Shown: positions 22,531-31,442 of the stretch, one piece after another | Numbering within the stretch: position 1 is the stretch's first letter | Layout of the letters: each line of letters opens with the position of its first letter | Source: Coniferiporia sulphurascens | Taxonomy: Eukaryota > Basidiomycota > Agaricomycetes > Hymenochaetales > Hymenochaetaceae | Direction: 5' to 3' | DNA: 64,000 nucleotides | NCBI GenBank assembly: GCA_002794785.1 | Contig: NBBA01000007.1 | Location: 868,001-932,000, forward strand | Made by a program: the position numbers and the translations under genes | Notes under the pieces: generated by a model | Database searches by the model: none | Told to the model about the DNA's origin: nothing | The model's input: only the letters and a program-made list of their open reading frames with translations

Positions 22531-24155
22531 ATGCCATTCCAGTCGACGATGAGTGCCGATGAGAAGAACAGAGTCAAGAGTGTTCTCTCACCGACGAACA
22601 AAATCCTTATGGCTACGGTCGCCCGTATATACTACGCACACCCTGATCCCAGCTCTTGGACTTTCTCTGGGGAGCAGGGTGGCCTAGCCTTCGTTAAAGA
22701 CAAGAACAATGGTCTCTACTACTTCCGTCTGGTCGACCTCCAGGGCACACGCGGAGTGCTCTGGGAACATGAACTATACGAGAACTTCATCCTCAATGAA
22801 GACAGGCCCTTCTTTCATTCATTCGCTGGTGATGTACGGGATTTATCTCCGTCGCGTTGGAAGGCGTCACTGATCAAACGCTGCAGGACTGTATGATTGG
22901 ATTAGTATACACAGATGAGAGTGAGGCAAGCTCGTTTCTGAAGCTCGTCACGAAGAAACGCAGTGCAGTTGGTGGGTATAACGTGCACACTTTTGACGTT
23001 CGTTTATTTGTTAATTTGCGAGTAGGTAAGGCGAAAGCCAACGCCGCGAAGAAAAAGGCGAAGGGCGGAAAGGGCAAGATCCTGAAATCGCTCATTTCTG
23101 GCCCGCAAGCTGGCTCGTTCAAGCATGTATCGCATATGGGCTACGACTCGGAAAAGGGCTTTACTTCAGACAACGTCGATCCGTCATGGATGGCCTTCCT
23201 AAACCAGCTCGAGGAGCACGGTGTCGATGCCGCCCTCATCGCGGAGAATATGGATTTCATCAAAGATTTCGTGCGTGATGCGCAGCAACCGAAACCGGTT
23301 AAATCTGCGAGTACGGCTGTGAAGAAACCCGCTGCACAGAAGCAACCGCCGCCTTCGACACGCAAGAAATCACAAAAGGGTTCAAAGCCTCCCGCACCAC
23401 CACCTCGGCGTCGAGGTACTCATGGGCAGTCTGAGTCTGTTTCGTCTGTCCAGGCACCAGTGGAATCTCCAGCGAAACCAACGGCTGCTCCGCCGGCGCC
23501 CCCTGCGCCGCCTGCACCACCTGCGCCGCCTGCACCGCCTACACGTCCTGCACCCCCCGGCGGCGCACCTCCTCCCCCACCAGCGCTATCTCGTCCGTCA
23601 GGTGCACCACCTGCGCCCCCTCTCCCTCTTGGCCGACCTAGCGCAAATGGTGGAGCTCCTCCGCCTCCACCTCCTCCCCCGGGCCCCAGCACGAGTAGTG
23701 CACCCCCGCCCCCTCCCCCTCCTCCTCCCCCGCCTTCTATGGGTGTTCCGTCACCCCCACCACCACCGCCGCCGCCGCCTAGCGGTGCACCCCCTCCGCC
23801 GCCTCCGCCACCAGGAGGTGCCCCTCCCCCGCCACCTCCTCCACCAGCTAGCACTGGACCTCCTGCTTCCGCACCGGCGGGTCGCTCGGCGTTACTCGAG
23901 TCGATACAGGGGAAAGGTATCCATGCACTACGCAAGACGGGCGGCCCGCGCGAAAATCCACCACCCGGGGCTGGACGTGTCGCGGGCGAGCCCGCACCCG
24001 CCCCACCAGCTGCTGGCGCCAGCGCGGTTGCTGCAGAGGAAGCATCAGCGAGCGGCGGAGGCGATTTAGCAGCAGCCCTTGCGGCTGCGCTAAACCAGCG
24101 GAACAAGAAACTTGGGGACAGTGATGACGAGGACGATGAGGAGGAGTGGGATTAA
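22531..24155 (+). CDS. WSP1: WASP-family activator of the Arp2/3 complex
   Basis: Three exons, 22531-22833, 22887-22962 and 23026-24155, give 502 residues. Domains in order: WH1 (residues ~5-125, with LMATVARIYYAH, GGLAFVKD, YYFRLVDLQG), a basic stretch (KKKAKGGKGK), a CRIB/GBD-like Cdc42-binding motif (ISGPQAGSFKHVSHMGYD), and about 190 residues of polyproline for profilin and SH3 proteins. A WH2 actin-binding motif (SALLESIQGKGIHALRKT) and an acidic C-terminus ending EEEWD, which contacts Arp2/3, complete it. The product nucleates branched actin at endocytic patches. S. cerevisiae Las17 lacks a CRIB motif, so this protein should be more directly GTPase-responsive; that is inference. The start is supported by the WH1 phase. 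Confidence 0.95.
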
Positions 24156-25215
24156 ACGGTTCGTACCTTTGGATGGTCTTATAGATGGTTACGGCAGCCA
24201 TTTGTCTGTTGGACTCTGGGTTCCGGCTGAGTAGCGATGAGGGTTTACTTATGGTGGATATGAGAATGGGAATGAACAAGGATGCTCAAATGCTCCTAAT
24301 TCCGAAGTGTTTTGAGAGGAATGCATTTTTGTACGTGTCTGTTGTACCGTGCATATTATGCGCAGAGGTATACCCTCTATTGGCGGGTGTACTCGAGCAA
24401 TAAGTGAAGGTTAGGATAGATTTGGGTGGGATGGGTCCGGGAGATCTTATTGTAACTGCCTGGGAGCGTATTTGTCTATTTTCTGTCTATTTTTTCTGCC
24501 TTTAGTCTTTCCTTTGAATCACTCGAAACCCGAAGCTCGGGGTTCGGTATTATTAGTTACGAATGTCACGTATTTTTACGCTCTGTCAACCTGCAGCTGG
24601 TCATATGGCGATTCAGCTTATAAGACGTACGAGGAGGGAAGAAACGTCCAGGGAAAATGAATCAGAAGTAATCTTCCTTTTGCCTGTAACTACAACGTAA
24701 TCACCTTCGGAGGGTTTAAGGAAGTCGTTAGTGACCCAACAGTGCGCGAACCATACACACTGTAGAATCACAGTTGGTACAAGTGCCGGTCATGAGGCCG
24801 TGTCCGTAGTATGTATAGATGTGCACATTCGATCCACTCACCAACAAAATCTGTGATAGGCTTCCCCACTCGTAGTTCGTCATGGAGACAGAAACGTTCT
24901 ATGTGGGATGCAGAACTCAGCGAATACATGGTGGTACAATCACGATGTTAATTTTAGTGGAGAAATTACGGGCGGGTAAAGGGTGTTAGTGTCGCACAAA
25001 ATGATAACGTTGCGTAGGGTTGACCGATTCGTAACTGTAGCTACAGCCCTCCAGACGGCGCCGCCTTTCAATGAGGGTAAAATATCGGAGATTGATATGG
25101 GCCGACCCAAATAACGCCCAGCGTACAGAATAAGTGGCAAACCCTTGGAGGCGTAGCAGCGGGCGGAGATGCCCGAGATCGCTGATCGTGTTCCCCTCAC
25201 CAGCGTAACCATCAC
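24156..25215. other. Intergenic region, nothing recognised
   Basis: About 1 kb between WASP and the calmodulin promoter. Short frames at 24185-24403 and 24472-24660 are probably WASP 3' UTR. A minus-strand frame at 24940-25284 runs into the CT-rich calmodulin leader and is most likely chance. Confidence 0.5.
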
Positions 25216-25353
25216 TGGTCTTGCCCTTGCCCTACCATCGCCCCCCCTACTTCTCCTCTCCACCTCCATCAACCCGACTTTCATCCCTTACCAGACGTCA
25301 GTTTTACCCGACTACATTTCCTAGCTTTTACTAATCAGCGGATTAATAGCAAT
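25216..25353 (+). promoter_or_regulatory. Pyrimidine-rich leader of calmodulin
   Basis: From about 25216 the plus strand is strongly C/T-rich (CCTACCATCGCCCCCCC, CTTCTCCTCTCCACC, CATTTCCTAGC) up to the calmodulin start codon. Such CT stretches mark the start-site region of highly expressed genes in filamentous fungi. No clear TATA box was seen. Confidence 0.5.
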
Positions 25354-26339
25354 ATGGCCGACACACTGGTAAGTGGTTCGATACGTGTCTGTCGACGCTG
25401 AATCAACGCTAATAATTTACATCTCCGTTTTTTTTTCTGCGCTGCACTCTGCATGGGATGGGTTAACAGTCAGAGGGTACGCTTCTTTTACAAATTTCTG
25501 AGAAAATGGTCCTGGAGCCGGCTCGGTATGCGCACCGATAGCGCATACACGCACCGTGTTTGGGACCATGTGCTTTTCCCATCGTATGACGTCTACTGAT
25601 CAACATCCATTCATTGATTAAACAGAGCAAATTTCTGGTGAGACGAAATGGGATTCATTCTCAATTGTGGTATGAGACATTGACAGTGATCAGAGTTTAA
25701 GGAGGCGTTTTCGCTATTCGACAAAGGTGGGTGTCCATTCTTTGGAGATGCGATTGTACTGATGAGCCGATTCACTCGCATATACTCAGATGGCGATGGC
25801 ACGATCACCACGAAAGAGCTCGGCACGGTAATGCGCTCACTCGGTCAAAATCCGACAGAGGCGGAGCTGCAAGACATGATCAACGAGGTTGACGCAGACG
25901 GGAATGGGACGATCGATTTCCCCGAATTTTTGACGATGATGGCGCGTAAGATGCGCGACACGGACAGTGAAGAGGAGATCAAGGAGGCGTTCAAGGTATT
26001 CGATCGCGACAACAATGGGTACATCAGCTCAACGGAGTTGAAGCACGTCATGACCAACCTTGGTGAGTCCATTATTCGGAAGTCTTAAGACATACCGGCT
26101 GAAACATGAGGAAAGGCGAGCGCCTGACGGAGAACGAGGTAGAGGAAATGATTCGTGAAGCAGACGTCGACGGTGATGGCCAAATCAACTATGAGGGTGC
26201 GTGTTTGTCTACACTTCTATCTTATTGCATGATTATAATATATTTTAATATGCAGAGTTCGTGAAGGTGAGATTACATATCCAAGCCCGTGAAGCCTTTT
26301 CACTGATCCGAACTTTTCCAGATGATGCTTGCGAAGTAG
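25354..26339 (+). CDS. CMD1: Calmodulin
   Basis: Eight exons: 25354-25368, 25470-25476, 25626-25637, 25694-25726, 25790-26062, 26116-26196, 26256-26266 and 26322-26339. The sum is 450 nt, exactly 149 codons plus stop, the standard calmodulin length. All introns are GT-AG and all phases fit. The exons spell MADTL-SEEQIS-EFKEAF, four EF-hands (loops DKDGDGT, DADGNGT, DRDNNGY, DVDGDGQ) and the end EFVKMMLAK. Exons of 7, 12 and 11 nt are microexons. Calmodulin is the main cytosolic Ca2+ sensor; it controls calcineurin, CaM kinases and myosins. Each loop keeps the Asp/Asn and Glu ligands, so all four sites should bind calcium. Confidence 0.98.
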
Positions 26340-26668
26340 TCCAAGGCGTCCGCACGCATGTACATCTGTCATAAAGACTCTGGCTATAATTTTCTTTGTA
26401 TTTTGTACTATCATACCTAAGTAAATCCCAATGCAGTTCTGAGTCACCCTCCGTCAATAAATAGCTTTCCGTGTCTTCCCGCAATTAACTGTGGAAGGAC
26501 ACCACGTGCTTTGGATATGACGTCAAAGCGGGGAGTTGGCTGCGTCCGCAGTGTGCCTGTATGCATATAAGTAGTCAACAACCAGAGCTCTAGGGCAATC
26601 CCCATCGCACGCCTGTCTCACCTTCCCCCACCACGCAGACCACATTTTTCATCTCCACAACTACTTCG
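26340..26668 (+). promoter_or_regulatory. TATA-containing promoter of the small orphan gene
   Basis: The 329 bases between calmodulin and the next start codon hold a clear TATA element, CATATAAGTAG, with TATAA at 26566-26570. It lies about 100 bases before the ATG and is followed by a CT-rich leader (CACCTTCCCCCACC). This is a stronger core promoter than most others in the window. Confidence 0.6.
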
Positions 26669-27083
26669 ATGTCCAGCATTTTCAACAAGATCAAGGAAAA
26701 GACAATGCGACGCCGTTCATCTGGCCCGAAAAGTCCCAAGAGCGGGGAGCAGCAATTTTCCATCCAACCGCATCCAGCAGTATGTCGATTTACTTTCCAT
26801 ATATCGGTTGTCTAATGCGGACATTTGATTACCTAGAAGACGAACGACCCTGCCGACCTCAATGGTCCGCAGTCCGGTGGTGGTCTTGCTACAGCCCGTG
26901 ACCCTGCGTCGGCCGTGCACAACACGCCAGGTCCTGTCATCCCGAATGCAGAGATGCAACAAAACATCCCACCACCTACAGTGCGCACCCTGCTTTCGCC
27001 TGCTTTTTGCCCTGTACTTACGCAAATTTTCTACACAGGGTCGCGATGAGTTGAACGCACGGGCCGCCGAGCTGAACAAGTGA
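26669..27083 (+). CDS. Small 99-residue protein of unknown function
   Basis: Three exons, 26669-26779, 26837-26980 and 27039-27083, all in phase 0, encode 99 residues. The N-terminus is basic and amphipathic (SSIFNKIKEKTMRRR), followed by a Ser/Pro/Gln-rich part. The C-terminal half reads DPASAVHNTPGPVIPN, then NIPPPTGRDELNARAAELNK. I know of similar short proteins in Agaricomycetes that end in a (R/K)xRAAELN tail, but none with a known role. No signal peptide, transmembrane segment or cysteine is present. The exon structure with consistent phases and a TATA box argue for a real gene. It could be a stress-induced disordered protein; that is a guess from composition only. Confidence 0.75.
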
Positions 27084-27401
27084 ACGCACGAGTCACTGTC
27101 CAAATGATGACCATATTGGATACCCCATTGTATTGTAATGTGTACTCCACGAGCATATTGTACGAGTTTGAAGATATACTATGACTTGCCGTGTCTCTGG
27201 CTCAATAATAAATCTGTACTTAAAGCTTTCGGAATGACTGTATTGAATTGCGCGCGATGTAAATGACAAAGTCGCTCCTTGCAGGGTTCCGGTGAGCGTG
27301 ATGCCTTCTATAAGCTCAAATTAGCAAATTGCACCAAGAGTTTGAGATCGGACGGATAAAATAGTGATTAAGTCGTAGCCAAGTATCGTCTTGCTCCCAA
27401 T
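27084..27401. other. Convergent intergenic region
   Basis: About 320 bases between the orphan gene and the minus-strand wax-synthase-like gene. It presumably holds both 3' UTRs; AATAATAAA-like polyadenylation sequence occurs near 27205. Confidence 0.5.
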
Positions 27402-28682
27402 CTAGACCCGCCACTTCCCCCACAAAAGTCCCCTCACGATACTATATCCAACAACGTGTTCGTTCTCGCCCCACATCCCGCGGCGCACCCATACATCACT
27501 CCAAAACCTCCCCGCCCATAACAGGAAGCACCACGCCCAAGTTCGCGTCACCGCATCTACCCATTTGCCGTTGGGAAGTACGGTCTGCGCGAGGGGCGTC
27601 ACAAGGAGCGCCTCCAACGCGAGGCCAAGGGGCTGTGCAAGGAAAAATGCGAGAATAGAACGGTCCAAAACAGTTTGCAAGAGGGAGCCTGATGGCTGGA
27701 CGAGCTCAAGACGATACATAAGCGAGATATGTAGAGTCGCAGATAGCAAAAAAATGCCGAGTGCACGCACGGCGATGCGCGTTTGAATATAGACTGTGGG
27801 GATTGGAAGGAGGACGAGAAGGGATAGACGCGAAAATATACGCCGGAAAATAGAGTGCCAGCGGCGAGCCCAGAAGTCCGCGAGGCTACGTGCAGCAAAA
27901 GGCCTGTCGAACATCGGGGGCCAGCTTGAAGGCGCAGAGCCGAGGGCAACCGCGGCACTTGCGACTACTGTGTGCATGATTGTGATAGAGAGCATGGTTC
28001 CCGTGCAGACGGATAGCGAGAATACGAGCTGCGCGGGAATGGGAAGGGTGGTAATCGGATGGCGTTGGGTTGTATCTGTATTCCAGATGCGGGACTTATT
28101 GAGAGTGTCAAGGCTATCCATGAGCAGATATTGGCCGAAAAGGGATATTGCCGACTTCCTAAGAAAGACGCGGCGTGATATTTGCGCTGTCGGTGTGTGA
28201 ACGAGCGCCTTCGGTGCCCATTCCCAATGATGATTGGCGAACCAACTTGTTCCGCGTAGGGACATTAATAGGTCAAGGGTGTAGGCGAGGCGTTCCTTAG
28301 TGTTACTTGGGAGAGGTAGAGGCTTTCCATTTTCCGAAAGTATCCATTGAGACGGGCGAGCGTCGAGTAATGTTATGACGCTCGCGTCAAGCACGCGCAT
28401 GATGCCATAGAGAGCAACAACAACCATTCCAACAGCAACTTGTGCTCCAGGAGGGTTGTAGGACAGATTAAATCCAAAGTTCCAAAATAAGACCATGGTG
28501 GGGGGTGCGAGAGCGAGGCGAAGCAGCGCGCATGGTTTGCGGTAGGCTGGAGCCGCGGTAAACGTGAGGGTATAGATGGAGACGAAAAGAAGAAGTAGGG
28601 CTGCGATGAGTACCGGGTATGAGGAAATGGGCACGAGGAGGCCAGGTATGAAATGTGTGAGGCGGACGTCGACAGTGTACAT
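27402..28682 (-). CDS. Wax-synthase-like integral membrane acyltransferase
   Basis: Single exon, 426 residues, with about seven to eight hydrophobic segments (for example YPVLIAALLLLFVSIYTL, VAVGMVVVALYGI, LGIFLLSATLHISL). The phrase SLADFWARRWHSIFRRIF is the characteristic FWxRRWH motif of the wax-synthase domain found in many Agaricomycete proteins, sometimes labelled Tri7-like or MBOAT-related. Enzymes of this fold move acyl groups to alcohol acceptors in the endoplasmic reticulum. The MBOAT-type histidine is probably in SATLHIS, near residue 330. The substrate could be a fatty alcohol, sterol or secondary metabolite; the sequence does not tell. No neighbouring biosynthetic genes suggest a cluster. 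Confidence 0.8.
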   Translation of the reverse strand: MYTVDVRLTHFIPGLLVPISSYPVLIAALLLLFVSIYTLTFTAAPAYRKPCALLRLALAPPTMVLFWNFGFNLSYNPPGAQVAVGMVVVALYGIMRVLDASVITLLDARPSQWILSENGKPLPLPSNTKERLAYTLDLLMSLRGTSWFANHHWEWAPKALVHTPTAQISRRVFLRKSAISLFGQYLLMDSLDTLNKSRIWNTDTTQRHPITTLPIPAQLVFSLSVCTGTMLSITIMHTVVASAAVALGSAPSSWPPMFDRPFAARSLADFWARRWHSIFRRIFSRLSLLVLLPIPTVYIQTRIAVRALGIFLLSATLHISLMYRLELVQPSGSLLQTVLDRSILAFFLAQPLGLALEALLVTPLAQTVLPNGKWVDAVTRTWAWCFLLWAGRFWSDVWVRRGMWGENEHVVGYSIVRGLLWGKWRV

Positions 28683-30565
28683 TATTGCGGACGCCTAGAG
28701 TAGACCGAAAGATGTCCTACCCCTTGGAGAAGCCAGAGAATAACCGGGGCCACGAAAATCGGGATTGGGTATCTCCAAAAAACTACCCTCTTGCGCTGCG
28801 CCTTTATATGTTTGATGGCGAGCGCACGTAGAGAATGTAGTTGCCAGCAGAACTAGGCACTTACATGAATGGGGAACCGATGAAAATTATTCCACGTGCC
28901 ATCAGTGTTTGCAAACGAGGTGTGGCGGTGTCGTCCTGAAGAGAATATTAACGCTCCGTAAGATAGTATATTCCTCTCCCCTGCAAAAAGGAAGGTTTAA
29001 AACAGAGTGTGCCTTTTGCAGACGAGCAAACCTCCTGCTAATAAGGTCCGGAGTAACTGGCGCTTCTATCGTCCCTTCGTCCGTTGAGATCACTCACGCG
29101 TATGAATAGTACAAGGTTTGATGATGCAGTCAGAAGTTTTAAAAATATCACGTTCGTGACATACTGCGTGCCTTTGTCACTCTTCGCGGGTTTCGTACTC
29201 GGATTCTGCCAGCGCAACTTAAATCGCGTCTCTCATCATTTCGCAAGCGATATAGTATCCTACCGCAACCCTCGCAGTTCACGCAAATTGAGACATATAT
29301 ATTTTTGCTCCGAGTCGATTCTCCGCTCACGCAATTGACTCGCCGAATTCTGCCAACTCTTTCAAGTAGGATGGGGCTATGTTCATGATGTACCAAAGAC
29401 CATTTAGTATGGAAAAAAGGGAGTAATTTTTCACAACGTTTGTTCTAAGCTCTTCCCTTGGATCCGGTTGTTTAAGTCTCGAGGGACTCCACGATCACGA
29501 CCGGATATGCAGCACGGAGTTATACTTGGGCGTATGCGAAATTCAAGACCAAACCATAAAGCAAGATCTGATGACTTGATAAATGCATAGGTTATTGAAC
29601 CGCTTGTTTAAAATATCTTTCGATGGCCTTCCGTTAGGGAACAAACGACTCGGAGCCGGTGCGATCCAGAAGCTGTCATCAAATAGAAACAGTCCTCAAA
29701 ACCGAGTAAATCAACTGGTGTATTCTCGTTGAACGGGCGTTGACTTAACGGTTTGATGGGCCACAAGTTTAGAAAAAAAAGAGGGAACTGCCTTCTTGAC
29801 GTCTGGAAGGAGGCCGAATCGACTGAGGTGGTTACCGCACATGCCGAAATCCCCAACGATATCGGAGAGCAACGTTAGCAAGAGACAAGGCCTCAGGTAA
29901 CAGAACATTCTCCAATGGATACCTTGAAAGGCAGGCGTCGTCCTCCCGTTTACGCATTGTCAGTCTGTGATGGCGAATGGCGTAGTCACCATGGACTTCG
30001 GCAAATCCAATACAACAATAGGGCCAATTGGCGTCAGCCAGGTGACTTGAGGTATTAAGTGAGTTGAATGCTAGCCTTTCAAGTTTAAGCGGGCAGCTTG
30101 TGCCGCATATCGACTCATCCTGTGTATCCTACCAATGGAAGAAATGTGTGGCTTATACCAATAGGGCCGAGTAAATACGGAACTTGTAGCAACCGATGGA
30201 TCAGAAGTGACGAATTTGTTGCATTACGACTCGGACCTTTTGATCCCGCACGGTCGCATAATTATAACCTGGTCCAATAAATACTCGGGCCAGAAATTCG
30301 GCAAACCGTGCTTATGGATTCAGGCCTCAAGTTCCCTGCATGTGTGATATGACGATGGTCGATGTGGATACTCTAGTAAATGAACGACGGCGTATGCGAG
30401 AGCAATTGCACCATGCCTAGGAAAGACGATCATTATGCAGCGATCTCGTAATACGTATAATACAGTATGAAGCTTATGGGGGGATATCGGGAGAATCCAA
30501 AAAAACGCAACGTCTTCTAAACAAGCGCATGGGCACCGGGAGCGTGTACACGTATCCAGAGTCAA
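28683..30565. other. Long intergenic stretch, no gene recognised
   Basis: About 1.9 kb, the longest gene-poor stretch in the window. Overlapping short frames on both strands (28902-29396, 29608-29908, 30098-30280) show no domain, no consistent codon use and no splice-compatible extension. It may hold decayed sequence or a noncoding RNA; nothing in the sequence supports either. Confidence 0.5.
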
Positions 30566-31269
30566 CTACATGACCACACAGCATGAATTTTGCTAAATGC
30601 GAATTAGTACGTATAGCGATAATCATGGACAAGCGACGTACCTTCTTTGCAGTCTGGTAGAAACGCTTGCTCGACGCGCCGAGGGCGTCTGAACGGGCAA
30701 CAAGATCATCGAGTTTCTCCCCGCGAGCGAGGACGGACTCGATGGTTTGGTGAAGAATAACCTTGGTCTCATCGAGCTCCTGCTGGACGCGCATGATCGC
30801 GTCCGCGTTGCGCGGGTCCTGATACTCCGTGAGATAGCTCTTGAGCTCGGGAAAGTCGATTGACGCAGGATTAGAGTAGGACGACCGCAAGACCTTGGAG
30901 GAAAATGTCTCGATGGCCTTGGTGAGCACGCTGAAGGCGGGACGCCGCGGGTACTCTTCGTCGGTTACCATGACCGCTGCGGACAGGCTGCATCAGCCAT
31001 AGAGCAACGATGCATTAACGGATGAGCGCACCGGCAAGCTTCTCATCTCCTCCGCGGTTGTAGACATGAAAGACATAGTTGTTCTCGGTGAGGCTCTGAC
31101 GCTGGCCCGCAGGTGTGCGCTCCGCGACAGTGCGGGTAAAGAATGTGAGGAACTCGCCGACGGTTCCACGCTGGTAGAAGGAGAAAGAAGAGAGATCCTG
31201 GGCATTCGCAAGCACAGTCGCCGACGCAGACGGCGGGGCCTCGAGCACTGACAACGCGTATATCTTCAT
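30566..31269 (-). CDS. YKT6: R-SNARE Ykt6
   Basis: Three exons on the minus strand. The first encodes the longin domain ([48 protein letters not shown]). The second holds [12 protein letters not shown], then the R-SNARE helix: [24 protein letters not shown]-type zero-layer region and [14 protein letters not shown]. After a 49-nt intron (30593-30641) the last exon reads [12 protein letters not shown], restoring the CCxxM end that is farnesylated and palmitoylated in the family. The start at 31269 matches the family N-terminus. Ykt6 acts in ER-Golgi, endosomal, vacuolar and autophagic fusion. The first intron join adds three residues (PVM) before VTDEEYP, so its exact edge is less sure. Confidence 0.95.
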
Positions 31270-31442
31270 TATCGTTGCAGGTGCAGACAGCCTTGCACAG
31301 CCGGTTGCGGCCACTGGCCAGGGACACCCGATCGGGTCGTCACCGTGCGGTGTGTCACGACCGTGTCACGTATCAATATTTTCTGCCTGATATTGTCTCT
31401 CGGGATACACGTAGTCCGTCTCTCCAACAAACAGCTTGCACG
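31270..31442. promoter_or_regulatory. Shared divergent promoter YKT6 / SPF1
   Basis: Only 173 bases separate the two start codons, so transcription of both secretory-pathway genes must start from this short stretch. No TATA box is evident. Confidence 0.65.

Noticed and set aside
23420..24106. 228-codon Gly-rich minus-strand frame
   Set aside because: It is the antisense of the WASP polyproline region; CC-rich proline codons read as GG glycine codons on the other strand.
24940..25284. 114-codon minus-strand frame upstream of calmodulin
   Set aside because: Arg/Gly-rich composition arises from the CT-rich calmodulin leader read in reverse.
28902..29396. Overlapping short frames on both strands
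   Set aside because: No domain, no exon-like boundaries and mutual antisense overlap; treated as intergenic.
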